From Acidobacteriaceae bacterium KBS 146 (GTDB lineage Bacteria > Acidobacteriota > Terriglobia > Terriglobales > Acidobacteriaceae), in contig JHVA01000001.1 of assembly GCA_000688615.1 (NCBI GenBank), positions 4,137,001 to 4,201,000 on the forward strand: a stretch of 64,000 nucleotides of DNA, read 5' to 3'. Below the pieces are notes generated by a model. The model ran no database searches, was not told where the DNA came from, and saw only the letters and a program-made list of their open reading frames with translations. Positions within the stretch are counted from its first letter, which is position 1. Each line of letters begins with the position of its first letter. Both the position numbers and the translations under genes were made by a program. Shown one piece after another: positions 53,183 to 61,986 of the stretch.

Positions 53183-53515
53183 TCAAAGATCCCCTCTTCG
53201 GCTCCGGTAGGTATGCCCTCCGCCCATCCAGACCAGGATCGCTACCACAAGATGAATCACGAACCACAGACTGAGTCCCTGGTCCAGATAGATCAGGTAA
53301 AGAACCAGTGCACGTGGCAGCAGGATCGCGAAGATCAGCGGTACCCATCCCACCAGATGGAAAGGAATCAGCACTCCCTGAAACCAGGCTACCGCCAGAG
53401 AGACGCGGGGAAGAAACAGGGCGAAGACCAGAAACCAGAAGGGAAGCCGATGTGAGATCAACGCCAGACTGAATCCGTGTACCGCCTCCTGCCACAAGAC
53501 AGTCGCTATCCCCAT
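53183..53515 (-). CDS. Small integral membrane protein of unknown function (110 aa)
   Basis: Nearly the whole protein is hydrophobic, with four likely helices: LPFWFLVFALFLPRVSLAV, FQGVLIPFHLVGWVPLIFAI, LVLYLIYLDQGLSLWFV and IHLVVAILVWMGG. The ends are short and charged (C-terminal YRSRRGD). AGGAGGAG lies just before the ATG. I recognise no family. It precedes asd by 90 bases but asd has its own promoter. Confidence 0.78.
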   Translation of the reverse strand: MGIATVLWQEAVHGFSLALISHRLPFWFLVFALFLPRVSLAVAWFQGVLIPFHLVGWVPLIFAILLPRALVLYLIYLDQGLSLWFVIHLVVAILVWMGGGHTYRSRRGDL

Positions 53516-53627
53516 CCATCTCCTCCTCTATTTCATCAGTCAAGCAATTCAGCCCGCACTCCTTCGATGCAATCTATCTCATCATCGTCTGCTTGCTCGC
53601 TGAAGGGGAAAGAGAAAAAACGAGACG

Positions 53628-54671
53628 CTACCTCGTCGCAACGGGGGATGCCATCGCTCCCAGCACTGCATCCGCAAACGCCTTCGTTCCAGCTTGGCCG
53701 CCCACGTCTCGCGTCAGTGTCTTTCCTTCGCGATAGACCTGTTCGATCGCATTCTGAATCCGTTCCGCCGTTGCACCTTCGTTGAGATGGTGCAACATCA
53801 GCACCGCCGACTGCAGCAGAGCGGTTGGATTCGCCATGTCCTTGCCCGCAATATCGGGTGCCGATCCATGGACGGCCTCAAAGATCGCGCACTCCCGGCC
53901 CAGGTTCGCTCCGGGAACCAGCCCCAGGCCGCCCACAAACGCGCTGCACAGGTCGCTCAGAATGTCGCCGTACAGGTTCTCCGTCAGCAGAATGTCGTAC
54001 TGGTAGGGATTCAGCACCAGTTGCATGCAGGTGTTGTCGACGATGTGTTCCTTATATTCGATCTCGGGAAACTCCTCGGCAACTCTTCTGCAGCAGCGCA
54101 AAAACAGTCCGTCCGACAGCTTCATAATGTTCGCCTTGTGGATCGCATGGACCTTCTTCCGTCCATGCTTGCGCGCATAGTCGAAGGCAAACTGCGCAAT
54201 CCGGCTCGAACCTTTGTCGGTGATGATCTTCAGCGACTGCACCACGCCCGGAACGATCTCATGCTCGAGACCGGCGTACAGGTCCTCCATGTTCTCGCGA
54301 ACGATGATCAGGTCGATGTTCTCGTACTTCGCCTTGAGTCCGGGGAGACTCTTCACCGGCCGAAAGTTCGCAAACAGCTCGAACTTCTTGCGCAGCGTGA
54401 CGTTAATCGAAGCAAACCCCCCGCCGATTGGAGTCGTCACCGGCCCCTTCAGCGCCACTCTGTTCTGCTCAATCGAGTCATATAGCGCCTGAGGAATATA
54501 CTCTCGCGTCTGTTCGAATGCCTCTGCACCCGCAGCGAAGCGATGCCATTCAAAGCCCACCCCGGTTGTCGCTCCAGCAGCCTCGACGATCTTCACGACC
54601 GCGGCGGAAACCTCAGGCCCTATACCATCGCCTGGAATCAGAGTGATCTTGTGTGTTCTCTCGGCAGCCAT
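53628..54671 (-). CDS. Isocitrate dehydrogenase, NAD-type (IDH/IPMDH family)
   Basis: Oxidative decarboxylase of the isocitrate/isopropylmalate family. The 347-residue protein has the N-terminal ITLIPGDGIGPEV, the substrate loop FASINVTLRKKFELFANFRP (Ser and Asn as in isocitrate dehydrogenases, not the Leu-rich loop of LeuB), NMEDLYAGLEHE, the metal Asp in NLYGDILSDLCS and HGSAPDIAGKDMANP. This is the short IDH3-like group often NAD-dependent. Homoisocitrate or tartrate activity is less likely. GAGGAAGAAAG precedes the ATG. It is a TCA-cycle gene near the lysine block but not linked by overlap. Confidence 0.85.
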   Translation of the reverse strand: MAAERTHKITLIPGDGIGPEVSAAVVKIVEAAGATTGVGFEWHRFAAGAEAFEQTREYIPQALYDSIEQNRVALKGPVTTPIGGGFASINVTLRKKFELFANFRPVKSLPGLKAKYENIDLIIVRENMEDLYAGLEHEIVPGVVQSLKIITDKGSSRIAQFAFDYARKHGRKKVHAIHKANIMKLSDGLFLRCCRRVAEEFPEIEYKEHIVDNTCMQLVLNPYQYDILLTENLYGDILSDLCSAFVGGLGLVPGANLGRECAIFEAVHGSAPDIAGKDMANPTALLQSAVLMLHHLNEGATAERIQNAIEQVYREGKTLTRDVGGQAGTKAFADAVLGAMASPVATR

Positions 54672-54814
54672 CTTTCTTCCTCAACCTTCTTCTCGTGATC
54701 TGTTCGCAGCGCACTTTCGTGAGCTTCATCCGCCCACCGCGCGTTTCGCTGCTGTCATTCGCGGCTTGAGCGAAGGAATGCGCCTCTGCCGCAAGCCTCC
54801 AGTCGAGCCACGCG

Positions 54815-55294
54815 TTATCTCTTCTTCTTCAGGTCTTTGCCGTTGCCGCTTAAAAGCTGCTCCAGCTCCTGCTTGAACTCGCTCACGTCTTTGAAGTCCC
54901 GGTAAACGCTGGCAAAGCGGATGTAGGCGACCGTATCAATGTCTTTCAGGCGCGACATGATCAGCTCTCCCACCTCCGACGTCGATCGTTCGCGCTCCGG
55001 AGAGTCAACTACATAGGCCTCGGTCTCATCGACAATCTGCTCCAGCTTCACCGCCGAAACCGGCCGCTTCTCACAGGCATGCAGCAGGCCGCTCAGTACC
55101 TTCTGCCGGTCGAATTTTTCTCTTCGACCATCCTTCTTGACCACCATGTAAGGAATCTCGTCGATCCGCTCGTAGGTAGTAAAGCGCTTGTTGCAGCCCT
55201 CGCACTCACGCCTGCGGCGGATCGAGTCTGCCTCTTTGCTCTCTCGCGAATCGACCACTCGATCCTGGGTAAAACCGCAGTAAGGACACTTCAT
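54815..55294 (-). CDS. nrdR: Transcriptional repressor NrdR
   Basis: Represses ribonucleotide reductase genes in response to dATP/ATP. The 159-residue protein has an N-terminal zinc ribbon (CPYC, then ECEGCNKRF, four cysteines), TTYERIDEIPYMVVKKDG and an ATP-cone domain (FDRQKVLSGLLHACEKRPV, VDETEAYVVDS, DTVAYIRFASVYRDF). It is complete. No nrd genes are in the window, so its targets lie elsewhere. TAGAAT lies 13 bases before the ATG. Confidence 0.95.
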   Translation of the reverse strand: MKCPYCGFTQDRVVDSRESKEADSIRRRRECEGCNKRFTTYERIDEIPYMVVKKDGRREKFDRQKVLSGLLHACEKRPVSAVKLEQIVDETEAYVVDSPERERSTSEVGELIMSRLKDIDTVAYIRFASVYRDFKDVSEFKQELEQLLSGNGKDLKKKR

Positions 55295-55490
55295 CGGATA
55301 TGCCTTGATTCTAGCAGCGCATTTTGAATCGACGTTCCACGTAGAGATTCGTCATTCGGAGCGGAGAACCCTGTATCTTGTCCGCAGCTGTGCGGAAGCC
55401 AACGTCGATCGATCAGACCAGCACAGATACCGATGCCTCATTTATGCGAAGCATGAGTGGAATCGTTCACGGCAAGACGCGAAACCGCCT

Positions 55491-56540
55491 TCACTCCTGG
55501 ACCGCTTCTGCTTCTTTCCCGGCCTCTTCGCTCTCGGAGGTAATGTTTTTCAGGCTCACCTGTTCCACCTGCGCATACACCAGCCCAACTGGAATAATGC
55601 AGAGAAACGTTACCACCAGCAGCAGAGCTCCGCACGCAGTCGCTGCCTCGATCGGAGCCCCATAGAAGGCATGCATCGCCGCAGCTGTGACTGCTATCTG
55701 CGTGAACCAGCCCACGATCGGAAGCTGCAGCAGGCTGCCTCCGATACTTGCCGCCATCAACAGCATCGCCCGCGAAAACGACAACTCGCCCAGTTCCGGT
55801 GTCTGGACGAAGGCGTGCGCCGTCTGGACATAGGCTGAGGCGATCATGCCCCACATCAGCAGCGAAACTCCGGCTACTACAGCAAACTCGCGCCAGTTTT
55901 TGATGGCATTCAGGCCGTCGCGAAATCCATCGATCTTGTCGGCAATGCTCGCGGCTACAGGTTTCGAGATCGGGCTTAATACCGTCCTCGCAAATCCCGC
56001 AACCGCTCCTCCCATCATCCGCACCGCGACGGCGAAGAGCGCAATCACCAGCGTGACGGCAAGGCTGCCGAGTCCAGCTCGCATAAACACCTGCTGATGC
56101 GGCATGTTCTTCGGCATAAATACCAGAGCCGTCGAAAAGATCAGCGCCGCCGCGCCCAGGTCGAACATTCTCTCCAGCGTCCAAACCGCAATCTGCGAGC
56201 TCAGGGAAAGCTCAATCTTCTTTGCGATTAGATAAGGACGTGTCAGGTCCGCCAGCCGGCCAAACAGCGCCACCGCCGTGAACCCAATGAACTGCGGTCC
56301 CACAAGAGCCGTGGCCTTGACCTCCTTTGCCGGCTGAACCAGCACACTCCAGCGGAAGGCACGCAGCCAGTACGTCGCATAGATCAATGCAACTCCGGCA
56401 ATCGCATGCCCCGCAGAGATATGCCGCAGCTGCTCCCAGAAGTTCGCCCAGTCGAAATGGATTCGGTCGCGGTAAACGAAGACGATCACCGCGAGTACGG
56501 CAATCAGAATCGCCCACAGCACTCCGCTCCGTTTTTTCAT
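55491..56540 (-). CDS. Flippase-like / lysylphosphatidylglycerol synthase-type membrane protein (UPF0104)
   Basis: The 349-residue protein has about eight hydrophobic helices (GVLWAILIAVLAVIVFVYRD, AIAGVALIYATYWLRAFRW, MLLMAASIGGSLLQLPIVGW, ACGALLLVVTFLCIIPVGL). The signature WLRAFRWSVL near residue 65 and GRLADLTRPYLIAKK near 115 are typical of the lysylphosphatidylglycerol synthetase/flippase-like family (UPF0104). It lacks the C-terminal catalytic domain of MprF, so it is probably a lipid- or lipid-linked-precursor-related transporter. Its substrate is unknown. Confidence 0.8.
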   Translation of the reverse strand: MKKRSGVLWAILIAVLAVIVFVYRDRIHFDWANFWEQLRHISAGHAIAGVALIYATYWLRAFRWSVLVQPAKEVKATALVGPQFIGFTAVALFGRLADLTRPYLIAKKIELSLSSQIAVWTLERMFDLGAAALIFSTALVFMPKNMPHQQVFMRAGLGSLAVTLVIALFAVAVRMMGGAVAGFARTVLSPISKPVAASIADKIDGFRDGLNAIKNWREFAVVAGVSLLMWGMIASAYVQTAHAFVQTPELGELSFSRAMLLMAASIGGSLLQLPIVGWFTQIAVTAAAMHAFYGAPIEAATACGALLLVVTFLCIIPVGLVYAQVEQVSLKNITSESEEAGKEAEAVQE

Positions 56541-56575
56541 GGAAAGACCGCCCGCTTCTCTAAAGTCTGTTGTTT

Positions 56576-57319
56576 CTACTTGACCCGCGCTACCTGCTCG
56601 CCCATACCGGCGATCTGCTTACGCCGGTTGAACTCACGGATCACTCGAGCCACGTAAGCCCGGGTCTCACGATACGGAGGTACGCCATGATAGCGGTCCA
56701 CCGCTGCCGGTCCTGCGTTGTAAGCCGCCAGCGCGAGAGCCACGTTATCGTGATAACGCGTCAGCAATATATCCAGATAGGCTGTTCCGCCGGCGATATT
56801 CTCCTCCGGCTGGAACGAGTCGTGGACCCCAAGCTCTCCCGCCGTCGCTGGCATCAATTGCATCAGGCCCTGCGCTCCGACTCGTGACACAGCCCTTGCA
56901 TGCCCTCCGCTCTCAGCCTTCACCACGCTCGCCAGAAGGTCCGCATCGATGTTGTGCTCATCTCCCGCATGCGTGAGCATCGTCTGCATCTCTTCTCGCG
57001 TTAGAGGAGCACTCCCGGCGACTGATTGTCGATCCATCACAGAAGTCGTCGAAGCTGCAGGTGCAGGAGCTGCGGGAGGATCCGGAACGACTTCTACCCG
57101 CATCACTGCATCGGCGGCAACATCCAGGTAGTTCGCGTTCGTCTCGCTGGTAGCTCCCGGTGCGAAGTAGAGCCGCACCCGATCCCCATGGGCCTCACGT
57201 CGCGCGCAATCCAGCTCGAATCCATTCCGCAAGGTCACATGTTCCGCCGCCTGTGCCATGGGACACACACCGACGGCAAACATCACCAGCATGCGCCAGC
57301 GGAACGACTTGAATTGCAT
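56576..57319 (-). CDS. Lytic transglycosylase (SLT domain)
   Basis: The 247-residue exported protein has a signal peptide (RWRMLVMFAVGVCPMAQA). The N-terminal third has a small beta unit (VTLRNGFELDCARREAHGDR). The SLT domain spans about residues 115-235, with the catalytic Glu in VVKAESGG, GLMQLMPATAGELGV, NIAGGTAYLDILL and ALAAYNAGPAAVDRY. It cleaves peptidoglycan to 1,6-anhydroMurNAc ends. The start is ATG 57319; the TTG/ATG codons farther up are less likely. It is four bases from the HAD gene's end and may form an operon with it. Confidence 0.9.
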   Translation of the reverse strand: MQFKSFRWRMLVMFAVGVCPMAQAAEHVTLRNGFELDCARREAHGDRVRLYFAPGATSETNANYLDVAADAVMRVEVVPDPPAAPAPAASTTSVMDRQSVAGSAPLTREEMQTMLTHAGDEHNIDADLLASVVKAESGGHARAVSRVGAQGLMQLMPATAGELGVHDSFQPEENIAGGTAYLDILLTRYHDNVALALAAYNAGPAAVDRYHGVPPYRETRAYVARVIREFNRRKQIAGMGEQVARVK

Positions 57320-57335
57320 ATCCACTCTCAAAAGC

Positions 57336-58295
57336 CTAACACTGCACCGCAGGCTGGCGCTCCCCCGCCAGCGCAGCCTCTACAGCCACGGCCACCCCAT
57401 CCTCCGCGTGATGCGCGCCGACCGACCATCCCTGGGCTTTGCCTGCGCTCTTCAGCTCCTCCGGTGCGTTCGCCATCAGCACCGCGGAACCCGCCGCCTC
57501 CAGCATCGATACGTCGTTCCAGTTATCCCCGATCGCCAGAATCTCTTCCCTGGCAATCCCGTGAGACACCGCCAAATCCATCAAGGCTCGACCTTTACTG
57601 CAACCCGCAGGAAGCACGTCCACGATGCTCAGGTTGCGCTCCGGGTACTCCGTTCGATGCAGCATCGCCTCGGGCGCAGAACGATCTGCGAAGGTGCTGT
57701 CTTTTGAAGGCTCCAGACCTACTCCCATCACCCTGGGATCCCCCAGCAAGGTCGCCTCTGCCTCCCGCATCCGCTCAATGGTCCCGCACAGCATCATCTG
57801 GATCAGGCCTTCGCGCCCCAGAGCGTCTTCCATCGGGACAACCCGCTCGATATACGGTTCATTGGCGGCCATCCATCTCCCAATGCTGTCATTCAGCGCA
57901 TCGAGTTCCTCCACCACCAGTGCCCCGCGGGTATCCTCGCCATCGGGCTGCAGCCGGTCGAACGTGATCAATAGCGAGCGTCGATACTCGTCCATACGGC
58001 CAACCAGCCACTTGGCCGTGTCTTCTTCCAGTAAAGTCCGCTCCAGCAGTTTGGCTCCGAACGTCCGCACTACGGCTCCGTTTGAGCTGATGAGAGAATT
58101 ACCTTCCCGAAGACCTACGTCCCGCAGTACCCTCATCGCGTAGCTGTGCCGTCGGCCGGTTGCGACCACCACCTGCACCCCAGCCTGCTCGGCAGCCTTA
58201 AGGGCCGCGACATTTCGCCCACTGACCCGCCCGTCTGTTCCAAGCAACGTGCCATCCACGTCCACCGCGACCATGCGAATCCGTGCGTCACCCAT
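57336..58295 (-). CDS. Cof-type HAD-superfamily phosphatase
   Basis: The 319-residue cytosolic phosphatase has motif I VAVDVDGTLLGTDG with nucleophile Asp, motif II as VVATGRRHSYA, and motif III/IV at GDNWNDVSMLEAAG. A cap domain of about 120 residues sits between, placing it in the IIB Cof subfamily, whose members hydrolyse sugar phosphates or FMN-like substrates. Its own substrate is unknown. It lies upstream of the lytic transglycosylase gene on the same strand with a small gap. Confidence 0.88.
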   Translation of the reverse strand: MGDARIRMVAVDVDGTLLGTDGRVSGRNVAALKAAEQAGVQVVVATGRRHSYAMRVLRDVGLREGNSLISSNGAVVRTFGAKLLERTLLEEDTAKWLVGRMDEYRRSLLITFDRLQPDGEDTRGALVVEELDALNDSIGRWMAANEPYIERVVPMEDALGREGLIQMMLCGTIERMREAEATLLGDPRVMGVGLEPSKDSTFADRSAPEAMLHRTEYPERNLSIVDVLPAGCSKGRALMDLAVSHGIAREEILAIGDNWNDVSMLEAAGSAVLMANAPEELKSAGKAQGWSVGAHHAEDGVAVAVEAALAGERQPAVQC

Positions 58296-58396
58296 AACCT
58301 AATTCTCTCATTCCAATAACTCTTTCCCTGTCATCACTCAACTCCTCCCGCCCTTCTGACCGCAGTAACGATCCTGGTATTTCATCCCCCCATCCT

Positions 58397-58433
58397 GGTA
58401 CCCCCTCTTCGCCGCGAAGCGGCTAAGGTGAGG
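58397..58433. repeat. Dispersed palindromic element, partial
   Basis: GGTACCCCCTCTTCGCCGCG followed by GCGGCTAAGGTGAGG; a variant of the GTGCCCCATCTTCGC/GCTAAGGTGGG element. Confidence 0.5.
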
Positions 58434-58517
58434 TTGAAGGATCTGGGACTCCAGCTTTGCGACGGCCTGATCGTCTCTAAGGTGTTTGCAGGATCTCATC
58501 TCCCTCGCTCCTTTTAG

Positions 58518-58523
58518 TAGCAT
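58518..58523 (+). promoter_or_regulatory. -10-like TAGCAT upstream of thrC
   Basis: TAGCAT six bases before the ATG at 58530, no ribosome site. Confidence 0.35.
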
Positions 58524-58529
58524 CAACAC

Positions 58530-59786
58530 ATGCCCCGCATCGCCTTCCTCGAGTGCTCCCGCTGCCACAACCACGTCTCCGCTGACACCCCGCAAACCCT
58601 CTGCCCCATCTGCGCTGGGTCCCTTTACGTCCGCTACGATATGGACGCCCTCAAGCGAACCGCCCGCCGCGAAGACATCGCCGCCAAAGCAGCGGCCTCT
58701 CCAGCGAGCCTTGGCATGTGGCGCTACTCCGCCGTCCTTCCCGACGTTACTCCCGTCACCCTCGGCGAAGGCTGGACCCCCATGATTCACAGCAAGCGCT
58801 ACCCCGGCCTCTATATCAAGGAAGAGGGAGCCAACCCCACCGGAACCTTCAAGGCCCGGGGCCTCGGTCTCGCCGTCACCATGGCAAAGCACTACGGCCT
58901 CCAGCACCTCGCCGTCCCTTCAGCGGGCAACGCCGCAGGAGCCCTCGCTGCCTACGCCGCCGCCGCACAGATCAAGGCCCACATCTTTATGCCCCAGGAC
59001 GTCCCCTTCGCCAACTACGTCGAAGGCATGGTCTACGGAGCCGACGTTAACCTCATCGACGGACTCATCTCCGACTGCGCCCGCATCGTAGGCGAGCGGA
59101 TAAAGCAGCAAAAAGAAGCCAATACTCCCGCCGCCGAAACCTGGTTCGACATCTCCACCCTCAAGGAGCCCTACCGCGTCGAAGGCAAAAAGACCATGGG
59201 CTACGAGCTCGTCGAGCAGCTCGGCTGGACCTACCCCGACGCCGTCTTCTACCCCACCGGCGGTGGCGTCGGCCTCATCGGCATGTGGAAGGCCTTCGAA
59301 GAGATGGAAGCTCTGGGGTGGGTCACCGGCAAGCGTCCAAAGATGTACGCCCTCCAGGCCGCAGGCTGCGAACCCATCGTGAAAGCCTTCGAAGAACACA
59401 AGTCCGCCAGCGAGTTCTTCCAGAACGCCGACACCTTCGCCGCCGGCCTCCGCGTCCCCAAGCCCTACGGCGACTACATCATCCTCGACATCCTCCAGCA
59501 GTCCGGCGGCAAGGCCATCGCCTCCGACGACGCCACCATCCTCCAGAGCATCCTCGACTACGCCCGCAACGAAGGCGTCTTCCTCTCCCCCGAAGGAGCC
59601 GCCGCCACCGCCGCCTACGACCAGCTCCTCAAATCCGGTGAGCTGAAACCGACCGACAAGGTCGTCCTCTTCAACACCGGCGCAGGCCTCAAGTACACCG
59701 ACATGACCGCCGAAGCCATGCACCTGCGCCGCCCCGGCTCACTACCAACCAGCCTGCCCGTAGGAGGCATCATCACCCCGCAGTAA
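58530..59786 (+). CDS. thrC: Threonine synthase
   Basis: Converts O-phosphohomoserine to threonine. The 418-residue PLP enzyme has an N-terminal zinc-ribbon-like part ([24 protein letters not shown]), the PLP lysine in [10 protein letters not shown] (about residue 105), [12 protein letters not shown], the phosphate loop [12 protein letters not shown] and a C-terminal [13 protein letters not shown]. The zinc-ribbon form is common in this enzyme family. Codon use is very C-rich, suggesting high expression. It is monocistronic with DUF488 and mpg close behind. Confidence 0.93.
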   Translation: MPRIAFLECSRCHNHVSADTPQTLCPICAGSLYVRYDMDALKRTARREDIAAKAAASPASLGMWRYSAVLPDVTPVTLGEGWTPMIHSKRYPGLYIKEEGANPTGTFKARGLGLAVTMAKHYGLQHLAVPSAGNAAGALAAYAAAAQIKAHIFMPQDVPFANYVEGMVYGADVNLIDGLISDCARIVGERIKQQKEANTPAAETWFDISTLKEPYRVEGKKTMGYELVEQLGWTYPDAVFYPTGGGVGLIGMWKAFEEMEALGWVTGKRPKMYALQAAGCEPIVKAFEEHKSASEFFQNADTFAAGLRVPKPYGDYIILDILQQSGGKAIASDDATILQSILDYARNEGVFLSPEGAAATAAYDQLLKSGELKPTDKVVLFNTGAGLKYTDMTAEAMHLRRPGSLPTSLPVGGIITPQ

Positions 59787-59799
59787 CATAGTGTCGCCC

Positions 59800-60147
59800 A
59801 TGCGAATCGCAATCAAGCGCGTCTATCAGGAACCTGACCCGAACGATGGATTTCGTGTCCTTGTCGACAGGCTCTGGCCGCGCGGACTCAGCAAGGAACG
59901 AGCAAAGGTCGATCTCTGGCTCAAGGAAGTTGCCCCCAGCACCGAACTCCGCAAGTGGTTTCAGCATGACCCGGCAAAATGGACGGAATTCCAGAAGCGC
60001 TATAAGCAGGAACTGAAATCAAAGGGCGATCAACTGGACGTCATCAAAAAGAAACTCCATCAGGGTCCCATCACTCTGCTCTACGGCGCGAAGGACGAAG
60101 AGCACAATGAGGCAGTCGTTCTGCTCTCAATGCTGCGAACAAAATGA
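59800..60147 (+). CDS. DUF488 family protein
   Basis: The 115-residue cytosolic protein has the DUF488 pattern: [49 protein letters not shown], and [19 protein letters not shown] at the end. The family includes uncharacterised proteins often found next to DNA-repair or stress genes. The start is ATG 59800; a GTG three codons earlier is less likely. It overlaps the glycosylase gene by four bases (ATGA), so the two are translationally coupled. Confidence 0.85.
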   Translation: MRIAIKRVYQEPDPNDGFRVLVDRLWPRGLSKERAKVDLWLKEVAPSTELRKWFQHDPAKWTEFQKRYKQELKSKGDQLDVIKKKLHQGPITLLYGAKDEEHNEAVVLLSMLRTK

Positions 60148-60737
60148 GACCTCGGTCCCCGCAATCTCCCATTCTCACGTCAGATTTCTTCCTGCGCTCG
60201 CCAGAGATCGTTGCACGCGATCTGCTCGGCAAAGTTCTCGTGCATCGTCGCAAAGGCGAGCGGCTCAGCGGTCGCATCGTCGAAGTCGAAGCCTACCTTG
60301 GCCTCGACGATCCCGCTTCTCACGCCTTCCGAGGACGCACCTCCGCCAACGCGGTCTTGTTCGGACCACCCGGTGTAGCGTATGTGTACTTCATCTACGG
60401 GATGCACTATTGCGTTAACATCTCCTGCCTGCCCGAAGGCGAGCCGGGCGGCGTGTTGCTTCGCGCTCTAGTTCCTCTTGAAGGAATCAAAACCATGGCG
60501 CGGCTTCGCGGCCTGCCAGAGAACGCTAAACCGCAGCAGCTCACCGGAGGTCCCGGAAAGCTATGCGAGGCATTAGACATCACGCGCGCAACCCACAACG
60601 GAATCGACGTTACGAAGGCTTCGTCCTCTTTACATATCGAGGATGACGGCGTTCATCCGGAAAATATTGAAATCACACCGCGCATCGGCCTTAGTAAGGC
60701 CAAAGAGCGACCCTTACGCTTCCTTCTCAAGGACTGA
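60144..60737 (+). CDS. mpg: DNA-3-methyladenine glycosylase (AAG/MPG type)
   Basis: Base-excision repair enzyme that removes alkylated purines. The 197-residue protein has the family core: [12 protein letters not shown], the catalytic Glu in [44 protein letters not shown] and [12 protein letters not shown]. It has no N-terminal extension. It starts within the stop of the DUF488 gene, so both are made from one message; a link of DUF488 to alkylation repair is inference. Confidence 0.92.
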   Translation: MRPRSPQSPILTSDFFLRSPEIVARDLLGKVLVHRRKGERLSGRIVEVEAYLGLDDPASHAFRGRTSANAVLFGPPGVAYVYFIYGMHYCVNISCLPEGEPGGVLLRALVPLEGIKTMARLRGLPENAKPQQLTGGPGKLCEALDITRATHNGIDVTKASSSLHIEDDGVHPENIEITPRIGLSKAKERPLRFLLKD

Positions 60738-60838
60738 AACACAGCCATCGCCAGCGAGTGTTGTCACACAGAATGACGATGCACCTCCACCGCTCCCGAT
60801 GAAATGAAAGTAGCCTACCCGTGGAAGAAGTTATCGCA

Positions 60839-60873
60839 GGGTGCCCCACATCTCGCTTCTGAGATGTGGGTTT
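60839..60873. repeat. Palindromic element, intergenic copy
   Basis: GGGTGCCCCACATCTCG, short loop, GAGATGTGGGTTT. It is the intergenic relative of the element inside trpE (2139-2177). Confidence 0.65.
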
Positions 60874-60997
60874 GCAGGATGCACAGGAAGCCACCTCTCC
60901 ACACTGGTGACCCGTTCATGCTGTCTTATCGCATGAGTGGATCATTGCGAAAGCCCAAATTCTTCTCTCGGAACATTTGTTGCTGTCGCCACATAGG

Positions 60998-61019
60998 CCT
61001 CCGATGTACATTGGAGGCG
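60998..61019. promoter_or_regulatory. 22-base palindrome over the predicted -10 of the next gene
   Basis: GCCTCCGATGT paired with ACATTGGAGGC; a palindrome with one G-T mismatch pair. It contains TACATT (61008-61013), seven bases before the ATG at 61021, so a bound repressor would block transcription. The GGAGG inside it is too close to the ATG (two bases) to be a good ribosome site. Confidence 0.45.
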
Positions 61020-61020
61020 A

Positions 61021-61920
61021 ATGAAAGTCTCCCGCGTCGTCCTTTGGTCTGCACTTCTTGTGGCCGCAAACATCTCATCATCAACTCAAAACATTGCGGC
61101 CCAGAATCCGCCAAAGCCTGCATCACAGAACCCCTCCCCGATGTCGGAGTCTCTTCGTGCCCACAAGCGGCTCACGCAAACCGACGTACCCGGCAGGCGC
61201 ATCAATCTCTCCACCGGCACCCTCCTGATCCCCAGCACCGCTCGCATTCGCTCCACGATGCCGCTCTACATCCACTTCCATGGCTCACCCTGGGTAGCCG
61301 AGCAGAGCATCGCCGCCGTGAATCCAGGAGCAGCCATCATCACCTTCGACCTCGGTGCAGGCTCCGGTGTCTACTCCCGCGCCTTCCACGATCCAGCACG
61401 TTTCCAGCAACTCCTTCAGGAGGCCGCAAAGGCCATCGATCCTACTAATCCTCCGCAGTTCAAGCCCATCGTCCTGTCGTCCTTCAGCGCAGGCTACGGT
61501 GCCATTCGCGAGATCCTCCGCAATCACGACAACTGGCCTTACATCGATCGAGTCGTACTCGTCGATAGCCTTCACACCGGCTACATCCCCGATGGCGCTC
61601 CCGGCCCGCTCGACCCCGCACCGCTCCAGCCCTTTCTCGACTTCGCCCGCGAGGCCGCAGCAGGGAAGAAGGTCCTCGTGTACACGCACTCCGAGATCTT
61701 CCCCGGCACCTTTGCCAGCACCACCGAAACCGCCAACTACCTCATCACCACGCTCGGACTTAAACAACATCCGGTCCTCAAATGGGGACCCGGAGGCATG
61801 CAGCAGCTCAGCGATCTTCACGTCAAAGGCCTGCACATCCTCGGCTTCGCCGGAAACTCCGCGCCCGATCACATCGATCAGTTTCACGCCCTCCAGCAGT
61901 GGCTCCGCATGGCAAAGTGA
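61021..61920 (+). CDS. Exported alpha/beta-hydrolase-like protein
   Basis: The 299-residue product has a signal peptide (VVLWSALLVAANISSSTQ). The mature part has an alpha/beta-hydrolase pattern: LYIHFHGSPWVAEQS, AAIITFDLGAGSG, the nucleophile elbow VLSSFSAGYGAI (SxSxG, about residue 157), VVLVDSLHTG, KVLVYTHSEI and a late His in NSAPDHIDQFHAL. This suggests an esterase- or lipase-like enzyme of the periplasm with unknown substrate. A palindrome over the predicted -10 suggests regulation. The next gene, a serine hydrolase, starts 66 bases later. Confidence 0.78.
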   Translation: MKVSRVVLWSALLVAANISSSTQNIAAQNPPKPASQNPSPMSESLRAHKRLTQTDVPGRRINLSTGTLLIPSTARIRSTMPLYIHFHGSPWVAEQSIAAVNPGAAIITFDLGAGSGVYSRAFHDPARFQQLLQEAAKAIDPTNPPQFKPIVLSSFSAGYGAIREILRNHDNWPYIDRVVLVDSLHTGYIPDGAPGPLDPAPLQPFLDFAREAAAGKKVLVYTHSEIFPGTFASTTETANYLITTLGLKQHPVLKWGPGGMQQLSDLHVKGLHILGFAGNSAPDHIDQFHALQQWLRMAK

Positions 61921-61986
61921 TCGTTCAGTCCATCACGCTCGATAGAATCGGGAACCGCACACCCTGCCTCTGCGTAAAGGAGTTCC

